From: Epichloe hybrida
Lineage: Eukaryota; Ascomycota; Sordariomycetes; Hypocreales; Clavicipitaceae
Assembly: GCA_019022495.1 (NCBI GenBank)
Contig: JAFEKR010000051.1
Span: forward strand, 62,001 to 126,000
Direction of reading: 5' to 3'
Length of the DNA stretch: 64,000 nt
A program made the translations under genes and the position numbers. Below, one piece after another: positions 44,733 through 56,316 of this stretch. Under the pieces are notes generated by a model. That model was not told where the DNA came from and made no database searches. It was given only the letters and a program-made list of their open reading frames with translations. Within the stretch, counting starts at the first letter, position 1; each line of letters starts with the position of its first letter.

Positions 44733-46358
44733 TTAGACGGAATCCATGCTCGCTCTCGTTACAAGCTGTTCGTTCTTATTGCCCAATCTTGATATTTGCA
44801 AGAAGGCATCTACGCCGTAGCCTTCTAAACTGTGCAGATGCAAATTCCCCGCCCAGTATTCGGCGTACACTCTACTCAAGGGGAGCCCCATGCCTAATCG
44901 TAGACCGGGGGGTCTACTTGAAAGGGAGGAAAGGGAGGAATGAGAGCTCTGGTACGTGGGGGTTTTGAGGTCGGCGCGGCCTAGTTCGTCTTCTATATGG
45001 AGTTCTTGCATGGTGGCCGCCATGCGAGGCACTTGGCCCAAGTTCTCGAGTCGATGCTGTGAGTTGGGACCCTTGGAGAAGGACCATAGATAGGGGAGTT
45101 CTGCGCGAGGGATGCCGCCGCCGCGGTCTGAGATGCGGAATATGACGTGTTCTTGGGCCTCGCATATGGTCACCTCGATGGGGGAAGGGGCCGAAGCTAT
45201 GTTTCGTTTCTGGTGGTGCTCAATCACCGCTTGGACGGAGTTTCGGAGGAGCTCGCCGACAATGTATTCTACATGGCTGAGGATGTAAGGGAAGCTGGCG
45301 TCGAGGTGGCCTACGACATTGATTTCGGGAATGGGCACGCCAGGGCCGTTAGTGGACCGGGCGAGGGCTGTGACGGCTTTGGCGCATCGCTCGATGACAT
45401 CTTTAGCGGAGCAGCGGATGAAGACTTCGCCGATGAAGTCAGACTCGGAGAGTTTAGCGCCGGGTGAGAAGTATGGTGAGTTGAAGGTTTCTGTAAGGGA
45501 GAGGTGTTGCTCGGCGATGACACGACGGGAGATGCGCTGTTGGGTGTCCACGGCAAGCGTTAGCGGTGCAAGGGAGAAAGAATGGGGGATATGAGGTTCG
45601 GAAGTGGCAATGACAACATACAGATCGAAGTACAGTGTTCATGAATTTGTCGAGGTATTGGGGGTCCATGAGGCCGCCGCATTCGAGGATCCCCATGGCT
45701 AGCTTGGGAATCACAGTCAGGTGACCCTTGAGGTTAAGACTGATGATGTCGCAGAGCTTCTCGTTGTCCTCCAGTGTCTTGATCTCTTTCATCTTCCGAA
45801 ATTGGTCAAACGCATTGTAGTATAGGTCGTAGACTTCTTTGATGTGTGGGTTGGTGACGACGACGTATGGCAGCTGCTGCATGTCACGAAGACGATGGGC
45901 TATTCTACATGATTGCATGAGTTAGGTTTGGCGACATTTTCGAGAACACATGAAGCATGATGACACGGCCTTACCTTGCTGGAAGCTCTGTCCTAACATA
46001 GTTTGCCGAGCTGATGAGTCGCGATTCTGTCAAGGAGCGTCCAAAGACCATGAGCTGTCGCAAGCTGATGGGTCTTGCTTCTCTTGCTACCCATCTGCAC
46101 GCAGAGACGATACGTCAGTTTAACTTGCTGGGTCGAGTTGGGAAGGTGAGTCAAAACATACTCGTCTAGGACAGACACAGGACGCCATGTGCCATTGCTA
46201 GCTTTGCGCGACTGCTGTAGTAGCCCGTGTCGTGGACACATGGTTGGTGAAGCCTCCCATCCTGGCCAAATGACAACAGCTCTTGCAGCTGTGTTCAGGG
46301 CATCACGTCCGTTCAGTCTGCGTCGTTTCCTGGTGCTGCGCAGTGCGAGAGAGAACAT
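44733..46358 (-). CDS. Mitochondrial PDK/BCKDH kinase family protein (Pkp-like)
   Basis: Four minus-strand exons, 46358-46162, 46094-45975, 45904-45622 and 45536-44733, encode 467 aa. The Arg/Lys-rich start (MFSLALRSTRKRRRLNGRD) is a mitochondrial targeting sequence. The splices give VSVLDEWVAREARPISLRQL, then MVFGRSLTESRLISSANYV and RTELPARIAHRLRDMQ, conserved in this family. The GHKL ATP-binding part has the N-box ELLRNSVQAVIEHH and the G-boxes ISDRGGGIPR and GMGLPLSRVYAEYWAG. Such kinases phosphorylate and inactivate the E1 subunit of pyruvate or branched-chain keto-acid dehydrogenase in the matrix. Which of the two is not resolved here. Confidence 0.92.
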
Positions 46359-48196
46359 GATTTGGATTCCATGCAATTGATGACCGTTTTGATCTGCTTT
46401 GCGACGCTTTCGCTATGTTTGATAGTTGTACTTGCAGCCTGTGGTCGGGAATAGCTTGGAAGCGAGATCGGTCGTGTGCTCCTCTTGGCTCTTCTTGGCT
46501 CCTCTTGAAGGGAACCGGGCAAGAGCAGGTGGAGACTTTTGCGAGCCTAGGAAAGCAACGACGAACGATGCACAGATGTCCAGTATCAATTTATGGATAT
46601 GAGGGAATTAGAAGACGTCTAAAGGCGGGAGAGGCATCCATGTTCTGCTGGATGAGGAGGAGCTGCCATGGTGGTCGCGCGGCACATGCATGAATGATGA
46701 ATGTAGCAGTGCAGTCAGTCTGAGCCTGGTAATAAGTAAAACAAAAAGCCCAACCCGAATTCTGGGGTTACGCGGCGCAGGCGATTTGCATCTGGACCAT
46801 CTGGACCAGACTGACTTGCGGTAGAATGAATGCGCTACTGCACGTCTTGACTACAGCTTGTCTGCAATCTCACGAGCCGTGGGTTCTGCTGTCATATGTC
46901 ATTCCCGGTGCGATCTCGGGGGCTGCATACATACATATAATAATAATATGTAAATGGGTGGCAAGCCAAGGGGCGCGGCCGTGCGGGATTGGCCCGGTTG
47001 TCGTCTGGAATGAGGGGACCAACCATTGCACTCGTTCCTCCCCAGACCAAGCTCTTCTTTTATTTTGTGAAGAGACAGCGCGGCGCTCTACATGACTTTA
47101 GCTGCTGGTCTACTTCCCAGCAATGTCAACATTGTTGAATCTTCATCTCTGCGCAGAACGTATGAATGATTTCCAGCTTTCAGGAAGGAGCTACGGATCG
47201 GGACTGTTGGGAAATACAACTCCGAGTGGAAACATGGTCGTCGCCGCAACTGTGACTGCGGCCGACTGATGCGAAGACGCCACCGCTTGCAAGTTGTGAG
47301 CACTGACATGAGTACATAAACATACATGTAATCGGGTTGTTGGGGGAGGGGGTCCGTTCACTCCTACCAGGTCATTGAACACTTCAAACCTTCGCCGTCG
47401 TGAGCCAGCATTTTTTCATCAGTTGTTCAAACACCAGACAGACACACCAGACACACCAGACTCCAAGGTCGAGGTCGGAACAAGGCAGGCGCTCAGTGAC
47501 TACAACCCTGCGCCGTGCCAGACAATGCTCAACAAGCGCAACATACTTGGCCCTGAACTTGAACTCGATGTTTGCCTACTGCTGCGACGCGACACCCCGC
47601 ACTGACACCGAGGTTTTCCCGCTCTGCGCTTGCCTCGCCCACCCACTATTATTACAGAGATGCCCAGCCCAACAAGCACCTGAACCTCTCTCTGCCTTGA
47701 TGAGCTTTAGCGGCGCTCCTAGCGGCGCTCTAGCAGCGCCCTGCTGCTGTCGAATGCGTGATATGCCTGACGTCGCCATCGTCGTCGTATTCGCCGCCGC
47801 CGTCGTAGTCTTTCAACCCCCCGTTCCCGCAATACCATCAAAGACTCAACCTCGAAACGTGTCATTGCTCACATTCATCGCTTACGCAGGCACGCCCGTC
47901 CGTACCTTCCCCTGCCGCAATTCTTCCACCGAATCGGCCGCCGCGTATTGGGAACGGCTGTGCTGGGCCTCGTCGACTCTGCGGTAGACTTGAAACCACG
48001 ACCTCCGACTGCCGACTGCAAGACACCAGGGCCTTCCTGACAACCCGCGATCAAGCCACGACTTGCACATCCGGCGTCGACGTTTCCTTTGTTCAGACCA
48101 GGTCCTTACCTGTCATCCATAGCCTTTGGCTGTGCGACTTCGTGAACAGAAAACTTGGGCGCTGTGGAGCTTCACGCCCTGCCGGCCGCCGTCAAG
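46359..48196. other. Divergent intergenic region, 1.8 kb
   Basis: No ORF with domain features is seen. Short ORFs overlap one another. The right third is rich in CCG and CT and should be the promoter and leader of the deubiquitinase gene. Confidence 0.5.
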
Positions 48197-51100
48197 ATGG
48201 TAAGAGATTCATTAGACCAAAAAAAAAGGTCCTCCATTTTGCGCTGCACCTTCCCTAAAGCCCTCATTGGATTTTCCGGCACCGATTGCCTCAGTTACAT
48301 GCTTTTGTGCAGTCACGCCCGGCTTGTCTGCGCTGGGGCAATCGTCTTCAATCACGACTTGCCGTGATAGCATCCTCTTTCCTGCGTGCTTGCGTGTTCA
48401 AGTGGAAACGGAAGTCAACGCATTGCTAGGTACTTGGACAGTTGCCGTGCGGCGCAGTTTCCCTAGTCAATTCCCGTGGTGCTCATAAGACGGTTCTTCA
48501 GACAACGTCTACCCATCAACGTCGGCACGCCCCCAAGATATATCTATCTTGTGAGGTTGCAACCAGAACGCCTTTGGCACGGACTCGGCGCACGCTCATC
48601 ATTCCTTCTCTCTTCCTTGCTCGAAAATCTTTAGCCCATCATGTTCTGTGGCACTCGCTATCTGCCCTACCGCAGCAAATCGAAGACTGACAAATTGGTT
48701 GAAAATCAGAGCTACAATGTCGACTCCCCCGGTGACATGGTGGTGGACACGGACGACTATGTCGGTGTCGCCAATGCTCCCGAGAAAGATTCCGTAGCCA
48801 TCATCAACCCCGACGGCCCCGAGCAAGGCGACTCGGATCAGCAACTGCAGGACCTTCCTCTAGCCAACGATTGTATGCTTCACGCCCAATAATTGACCCT
48901 CAGATTGCATCTTCAAAGGCGAGACAACCAGACTGACACGCAAGTACTAGATGAGGCTATGAGAGAGGTGGCTTTGCCTCCCTTATCGGACGAACCCAAA
49001 ATTCTCGACGATGCCTATAATACCTGGACCGTTGAAAACTGGAGAAATATGGGGAAGAAGGAGCATGGTCCCATTTTCCAGGCTGGTGGCTATCCATGGT
49101 GCGTTACAAAACTTGATCCTGCGCACATTGAATGCAGCCGATTGGAAAAGAAGCAGGCTGTGAAACCTGACTCTGACTATATGCTAGGCGAATTCTCCTC
49201 TTTCCTCACGGCAACAACACAGACCAGTGTTCTATATACCTAGAGCACGGGTTCGAGGCAGATGCTATCCCCGATAACTGGAGCTGCTGTGTGCAATTCT
49301 CCCTGGTCTTGTGGAATCCCAACGATCCTAGCCTATACGCTCATCATGCAGCGCATCACAGATTCACAAAAGAGGAAGGCGACTGGGGGTTCACGCGCTT
49401 TGTGGAGCACAGGAGAATGTTCAATGTGCCATGGAAGCACGGTACACGACCCCTCTGCGAAGATGACGTTGCCAACATAACAGCCTATGTGCGTATCGTC
49501 GAGGATGAGACTGGTGTTTTGTGGCACAACTTCATCAATTACGATTCTAAAAAGGAGACGGGTTACGTGGGTCTCAAGAACCAAGGCGCTACATGCTACC
49601 TTAACAGTCTGCTCCAGTCGCTGTATTTTACCAACGCTTTTCGCAAGGTATGACCCTATTTTGAAGCGTTGTGTGACGATCCATGTCATTAATTCGAAGC
49701 AGGCCGTGTATGAGATTCCCACCGAGAATGATGAGAGTATGCACAACTCTGCTTACACCCTTCAACGGCTATTTTATCAACTTCAAACTTCCGACCAAGC
49801 TGTTAGTACCAATGAATTGACAAAGTCATTTGGTTGGGAGACTCGTCACATTTTCGAGCAACAGGACGTTCAAGAATTGTCAAGAAAGCTGATGGAGCGA
49901 ATGGAGGAGAAAATGAAGGGCACAAAGGCCGAAAATGTCCTGCCGGAAATGTTCAGCGGAAAGATCAAGACTTATATTTCATGTATCAACGTGGACTATG
50001 AATCAAGTCGCATCGAGGACTTTTGGGACATCCAGCTTAATGTCAGCGGCAACAATAACTTGCTCGAAAGTTTCCAGGACTATATTCAGGTCGAAAAAAT
50101 GGACGGAGAAAATCAGTACTTTGCTGGGGACGAGCACAAGCTGCAGGACGCCAACAAGGGTGTCATCTTCACAAGCTTTCCAGACGTTCTTCACCTGCAA
50201 CTCAAGCGATTTGAGTATGATATTCAAAGAGACATGATGATGAAGATCAACGACCGCTACGAGTTTCCAGACGTTTTTGACGCTGCGCCGTATCTGATAG
50301 AGGATGCTGACAAGTCCGAGCCTTGGACCTATCAGTTGCACGGCGTCCTTGTTCACAGCGGCGATCTCAACGCCGGCCATTATTATGCATTCATCAAGCC
50401 AGAAAAGGATGGCTGGTTTTATAGGTATGATGATGACAAAGTAACCAGGGCCACTTCTCGAGAAGTGCTGGAAGAGAATTTCGGAGGAGAGTACAGGACC
50501 TCAAACGGACACCGTGCTCCTCTCCAGAAAAAGCCACCCGTCATCCGCCAGAACAGTGCCTACATGTTAGTGTATATTCGCCAGTCAAAACTTGACAAGA
50601 TTCTCTGTCAGGTGCAGAAGAACGACATTCCTCAGCACTTGCGTATGTGGCTTTTCCCTGTTCAATCTGGCAAATCCCCCCCCCCCCCCCTCTCCGGCAA
50701 TGCGTGCGCTGACCAGTCCTTGCAGAACAACGGGTTGAAGAAGAAAATGCGATGAAAGAGGCCCGCAGACGTGAGCAGAGAGAAGCTCACCTATACATGA
50801 TGGCCAAGGTCATCACAGACGATACGTTCCGTCAGTACGGTGGCACTGACCTCTGTACCTTTGACCCCAATCAAGAAGTGGATGAGGCTTCACCGAGGTC
50901 TTATCGCATCCGCCGAGCCATGACAATGGAAGAATTCACAGCTCAGGTGGCCGAGGACATGGGTCAAGACGCTCGCAAAATTCGCCTTTGGCTAATGGTC
51001 AATCGACAAAACAAGACTATTCGACCTGATCAACCGATAATGGATCTGCGCCCCACTGTCGAAGAGGTCTATAGTCGCTCTGCAGCCCATCGTGATAACA

Positions 51101-52816
51101 GTCTACGGGTTTGGGCAGAAGTGGCGGAAGAATTGGACTCTGACGGTCAGCCAATCTGGCCATCCTACCAGAGCCAGTCAAACGGTGTAGTCGTCAAGAA
51201 TGACACAATTCTTCTCTTCCTCAAACATTTTGACAGTGAACAACAGACGCTGCGGGGAGTAGGACACGCGTATATTGGCAAGGAAAAGAAGGTTGAGGAC
51301 CTGGTACCTCAGATCATGGAGAAGATGGGGTGGGGTGAAAAGCTACCTGCGGATGATAAGCTCCTGCTCTGGGAGGTGAGCTTGGTTTTTCTCATCTTGG
51401 TCATCGTCGCGGCACGGGACAAGAAAAGCAATGAGCTTTATACTGACTCGAACAGGAAATTAAACCCACCATGATCGAGCCCCTGAAGGCGAAGCAGACA
51501 TTGAAGGTTGCCGAGCTGCAAGACGGTGACATTATTTGCTTCCAAAGATCCTCTGCCCGCCAAGAGGAACAACTTCAATCACAGGAAAAATCTCTGCAAG
51601 AGCCGTGAGTTCTTTCTCTTTGGTTGTTGCCATGTTATAGACCTCTGGTTTCGGACTTTTCAAGCAACTGACATTGTGCAGATTACGCACATCGGACCGA
51701 TTTGAAGATGCCCGTGAATACTATGACTTTCTGGAGAACAAGAGGACAGTGAGGTTCCACCCTCACCCGACCAGATGCGAGCAAGAACAGTATCAGCCAT
51801 TTGACCTGGTGCTCAATTCAAAGATCAATTATGACAATCTATCAGAGCGCGTCGGAGCGTACTTGAATACTGAGCCGACCCATATTCGCTTGTGGACGGT
51901 GAACGCCGCGACAAACAACCCCAAGGCCCCGGTTCGGCGCGGTACCAACCCCAGCTTGAGACAAATACTGAATCCCATGGGCTCAAGCACCGTAAACCCT
52001 AGTCAAAGAGGAGATGCCTTTTACTTCGAGGTGTTGGAGATGAGCTTGGCCGAGTTGGACACCAAGAAGAGCATCAAGCTTACATGGCTGAGCGAGGGAA
52101 TTACAAAAGAGGTGCGCAACGGCATTGTCACACCGTAGACATTTTTGAATGTCCCTTGACTGACAAACTGATGAATAGGACCACTTCGACTTGCTTGTTC
52201 CCAAGATTGGAACTATAGAAGACGTGATCCACGCACTGATCAAAAAGGCCCAAATACCTGACGAGCAAGAAGGTGGGAGAATAAGGGTATACGAGGCGAG
52301 CGCAAACAGATTCTACCGTGAGCCGCGAAGAGAACATCCTGTTATGAACCTCAATGAGTACACACAGATCTATGCCGAGCGAGTCACGGAAGAAGAGGCA
52401 GCTGCTGCGGAAGAGAACTTCATTCAAGTCTTTCATTTCCAGAATGAGGTCAACAGAGTCCACGGAGTGCCTTTCAAGTTTGTTCTGATAGAGGGCGAGA
52501 AATTCGTAGACACCAAGAAGCGTCTCGAGAAACGCACCGGCCTCAAGGGCAAGAGCTTTGAGAAGATTAAATTTGCGGTCGTCCGTCGATCGAACTACTC
52601 GAAACCGCAGTATCTCAATGACGGTAAGCTTTTCCTTACTACCTGCTTGCCAGCAGAACCTCGAATGGAATTGATGCGGAGTGATGACTAATGTAAGCGG
52701 CGGCAGATGATGAGTTATGGAACCTGGCGGCACCCGAGGACGACTTTCTCGGTCTGGACCACGTGGATAGGACCAGGTCTCTGAGAAACGGTGTCGGGGA
52801 TTTGTTCCTTCGATGA
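48197..52816 (+). CDS. ubp15: Ubiquitin C-terminal hydrolase, Ubp15/USP7 type
   Basis: Ten exons: 48197-48199, 48710-48872, 48951-49098, 49188-49647, 49703-50642, 50726-51375, 51456-51604, 51682-52111, 52179-52623 and 52707-52816, for 1165 aa. Exon 1 is only the ATG before GTAAGA. A later in-frame ATG at 48641 would avoid that exon but adds unfamiliar sequence. The N-terminal MATH domain (about 60-200, YNTWTVENW to [10 protein letters not shown]) precedes the catalytic domain. Its Cys box is [15 protein letters not shown] (Cys about 241) and its His box is [20 protein letters not shown] (about 480). Ubiquitin-like repeats fill the C-terminal half, as in USP7. The enzyme removes ubiquitin from nuclear and cytosolic targets. 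The length fits the family. Confidence 0.92.
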
Positions 52817-53390
52817 GCGAAGCATGTTGACGCAAATGATGCGCAGCTATGCCAAACGTGATATCAAGGGGAAAAAAAGGCGGCATTCTTTTGAATTGAG
52901 ATGGCATCGGGGTGTCTCAGCCATGGCGTACTTCACGGCTGACTTGTTTACGGTTTCGCATACCTAGTAGTGACCAACAAGAGAAGGGTAGAGAGACTCT
53001 GGATACACGGGGGCAGCTAGCTACGTTGGGCTATCAAACACTCAAGTAGCTATATGGAAAACATGGCTTACACTCTGATGAAAGAGTTTGACAAGCGCAC
53101 TCTGGCGTATTCTGGTGATGAAGTGTCCTGTGGAGCTGGCAAGTGCATGTAGTAATTGAGAAGTCGTTGCGCTCTATCATTTCGTTCTATCCTTGGGACT
53201 TTCAGATGACTCACCTAGACTCACCTACCACGATGCGATTCGTCTGCCGTGTGGGGAAAAAAAAAAAAAAAAAGATAAAAACAAAAACAAAAACAAAAAC
53301 AAGTAAAAAAAAAGACGATCAGAGCAAAACTTACATTCACGCAACGCCATAATCTAGTTATTTATCTTGTCTCTATCAAGGAGACAAAGT
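52817..53390. other. Convergent intergenic region
   Basis: About 570 bp between the Ubp15 and asparaginase stops. It contains an A-run and a CAAAAA repeat at 53258-53310. No gene is seen. Confidence 0.5.
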
Positions 53391-55169
53391 TCACGCATGC
53401 CTGTCCCGTGTATATTTGGCCAGGGGTCCTCGTTCAATCTCCTCCATGGAGAGATGAGCGCCGGCAGAACGCAACAAGTCGGCACAAATGTCGTTGCCAG
53501 ACAAGGTTGCCAGAAAGAGAGGTGAGTTGTCGGCGCGATTTCTCTCGTGCACGCTCGCGCCCCGCTTGAGGAGTTCCAGCATGATGTCGGGGTTGCCACT
53601 GACGGCAGCCAGATGAACAGCCGTGTTGCCGGCATAGTCTGCCGTTTTGAGGAGCTGGCTGCCGTCTCCGGCGAGCAGCTGCTTGACGACGGACATTTGG
53701 CCGTTCTGGATGGCGTATCCGAGGGCCGTGAAGGCCGACTCGGTCGGGGTGAGACGCGATGCGGGATCCTCCAGGGGCGTGGCGGGGTGAGAAAAGGTCG
53801 GGTGGGCAATCTCGGTCATTTCGCCGCGCAGGGAGCGGGAAAACTCGAGCGTGATGTCCTCGCTGGTGGTGAGGCCGGGCAGGGCAAGAAGGTAGGAGAG
53901 CTTGGTGAGGGCGGCCTCGGCGGTGAGGTCGAGGCCGAAGATGACGCCTGCGCGACCGAGCTGCGTGCCGGGGGCGTAGACGGGGGAGACGAAGCCGCTT
54001 ACGCACTGGGAGACGTTGACGACGATGACGCCGCGCTCGACGGCTGCGCGGATGACGTGGGTGAGGCGGCCGCCGGGCCCGCCGGGGACGTTGCCCATGC
54101 CAAAGGTCTCGAGAATCAGGCCCCTTAGGTCGGGGAGGCGGAGCACGGCGTCGATCATCTCGGGCTTGATGCCGGGGAAGACGCGCAGGCAGGCGACGTG
54201 GGTCGTGTCCAGGTGCTTCTGGACCTGGAACTCGGCGATGGACGTCGGGCGCAGCACGAGAGACCAGTCGACGGTGATGCCGAGGCCGTTGACCTTGGCC
54301 AGCGGGTCGAGGTTGGGCGAGGCAAAGGCCTCGAAGGCGGCCGAGCTGACCTTTGTGGTCCGGTTGCCCCTGTACAGCTTGTGGTGGAAGAAGAGGCCGA
54401 CCTCTGGTATGACAAAGGTGCCGGCGATGATGAGCGACCCGAGGAGGTTGTCGACGGCGTCGGACTGCAGCGCGAAGATGGGCGCCTGGGAACCCGTCAG
54501 GATGACGGGCTTGCCGAGGTTGGACATGATGAAGGAGAGGGCCGAGGCCGTGTAGGCGAGGGAGTCGGTGCCGTGGAGGATGACGAAGCCGTCGAAGAGG
54601 TGGTAGTTTTCCTTGACGCACGAGGCCATGGCGGCCCAGTCGGCGGCCGAGATGGAGGAGGAGTCGAGGAGGGGGGTGAATTCGAGGATGGAGTAGCGGA
54701 TGTGGCGGTTGTGGGAGGTTGGTGGCGTGCGGAGGGAGTCGAGGGAGAGGAGGTGGCCTTGGCGGTAGGCTTGGAGCTTGACTTTGTAGAGAGAGAGGAA
54801 GGAGTCAGCATTGCCATCATGGGTTTTGGTTTTGGTGGTTTGGTTTTGAAGGAAGGGGGGGGGGGGTTGTTGGAGTTTCGGTTCAAGAAGGATACATCGA
54901 TGGGAACGAACGCGATGGCATCAACGATGAGTATAAAGTGATTGCGAGGGGAGGGGGGAGGGGGGAAAAAACAGGAACATACCATCTGGGCCGGACATGT
55001 CGTTAAAGGTCGGCCTCGGCGCCATGGCACTATCGAGGAAGCCCTCGCTGGGGGGCCAGGCCATCGGGGCCGTTCTTGCATGCATATCGTGCCGCCGGTG
55101 CCGATGATGAGGACGCGCGACTCCGGCAGACCGGTGGATTGATCGGGGAGCGTCGGAGGACGTCGCCAT
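53391..55169 (-). CDS. L-asparaginase (cytoplasmic type I) with ankyrin repeats; N-terminal segment frame-shifted
   Basis: Minus-strand exons 55169-54983 and 54781-53391, 525 aa, in one open frame. The splice gives FNDMSGPD then VKLQAYRQGHLLSL, and the bulk is conserved: FVILHGTDSLAYTASALSF (second active-site region), VILTGSQAPIFA, then a C-terminal ankyrin part (about 420-510). In the first exon the frame reads MATSSDAPRSIHRSAG, then a non-family stretch, then SEGFLDSAMAPRPTFN. The expected ESRVLIIGTGGTICMQ and GPDGLAP segments are present but in the two other frames (55065-55125). As written, the protein lacks the GTGGT threonine. Compensating indels or base-call errors are likely. Confidence 0.85.
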
Positions 55170-55675
55170 GGTTGGGTTTGTCGTGGGATTGTGAGGGCGA
55201 AGGAGAGAGGTGAAGGTGAGAATGGATGAAAGTGAGGTGGAGGCTGGGGTTGAGCAGCAGTTGGAGATGACGGCCCCAACCAACTACGTGCAAACTCAAG
55301 GGTTTACCGACAGAATGCCAAGAATGCGAGAATACAAAAAGAAAGAAAACTCTTCCTCTTTTGTTTTCGTCTTTTACACACCACTGACGGGTCCGATGCC
55401 CGGGGGGCCGGCGGCACTTCCAATCGGTGGAGGCGCCGATTCGACGGGATGCACGCGGATTGGATGCCGGCGGGGGGTTTGGGGGTTTTTTTTTAGTCAT
55501 TTGCTGCGTGGGGATTCGCTGGTGCGAGTTTGCGAGGGGTAATGGAAATTGAAATGCAGTGCAGTGGTGGGGTTCCGGCGATGGGTGATGGATGGGTGAG
55601 GATTCAGGAATGGCGGGATTGCGGCTAAAGTAGTATGTAGGAGTGAGACGAAATGAGACGGGAGTGAGAAGTGAC

Positions 55676-55724
55676 GAGTGAGAGTGAGAGCGAGAGTGAG
55701 AATGAGAGTGAGAGTGAGAGTAAG
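55676..55724. repeat. GAGAGT microsatellite
   Basis: About eight imperfect hexamers (GAGAGT, GAGAGC, GAATGA variants) in one block. Confidence 0.85.
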
Positions 55725-55754
55725 GCTGCTGCGAGTAATAAGTGGCTCTGTTTG

Positions 55755-55803
55755 GTGGTGTGGCTGTTCTGCGGTGTGGCTGTTCTGTGGTGTGGCTGTT
55801 TTG
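55755..55803. repeat. 15-bp tandem repeat
   Basis: Three to four copies of a unit close to GTGTGGCTGTTCTG with one-base variants. Confidence 0.85.
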
Positions 55804-56316
55804 TGGGCGGCGTCGACTTGCCCACCTTGCCTGCATCTGTCATGGTAATCCAAGCTCATAACAATGATGCCTGTGTTCAATAAAGAATGGACGCAACGCC
55901 CCGCATCATGGACTTGTTGATCATGTCTCTTCTCATGAGAGACTTCTTCTCTTCTTCATTTCTCACCCACTAGACAGAGTGAGTGGTGAAATGAGACATG
56001 AGACATAAGAGATGGACCGTATGCACGAGCGGAGCCCGCCACAATAGGCCCCATCAATCATCTTACGTCATTCAACCTAATATGTAAACTCTCTTCTCAA
56101 CTCTTTTGCCGCCACGTGCTTTTTGTCGCAAACCCTCCTTCGCAATCGCACGACACTGGGAATTATCTGTCCGTCTTCCCCGACGCGCCGCATCGCGCAG
56201 AGACCACCATCACCAACACGGCGATGCTATCCTAATAACCCTCATCCTATTTTCCGCCCGCCTCGATTCTCAAATTCTTTGCTTTACTCTCCCCGCAAGC
56301 CGCCTTTGCTCCTCCC

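Larger units (their letters stand above)
55170..56316. other. Divergent intergenic region with tandem repeats
   Basis: About 1.15 kb between asparaginase and Bur1. A GAGAGT-type microsatellite lies at 55676-55724 and a 15-bp repeat (GTGTGGCTGTTCTG-like) at 55755-55803. Several ORFs cross these repeats and are not believed. It should hold both promoters. Confidence 0.5.

Noticed and set aside
53434..54621. 395-codon Arg/Pro/His-rich minus-strand ORF
   Set aside because: Out-of-frame reading of the GC-rich asparaginase gene.
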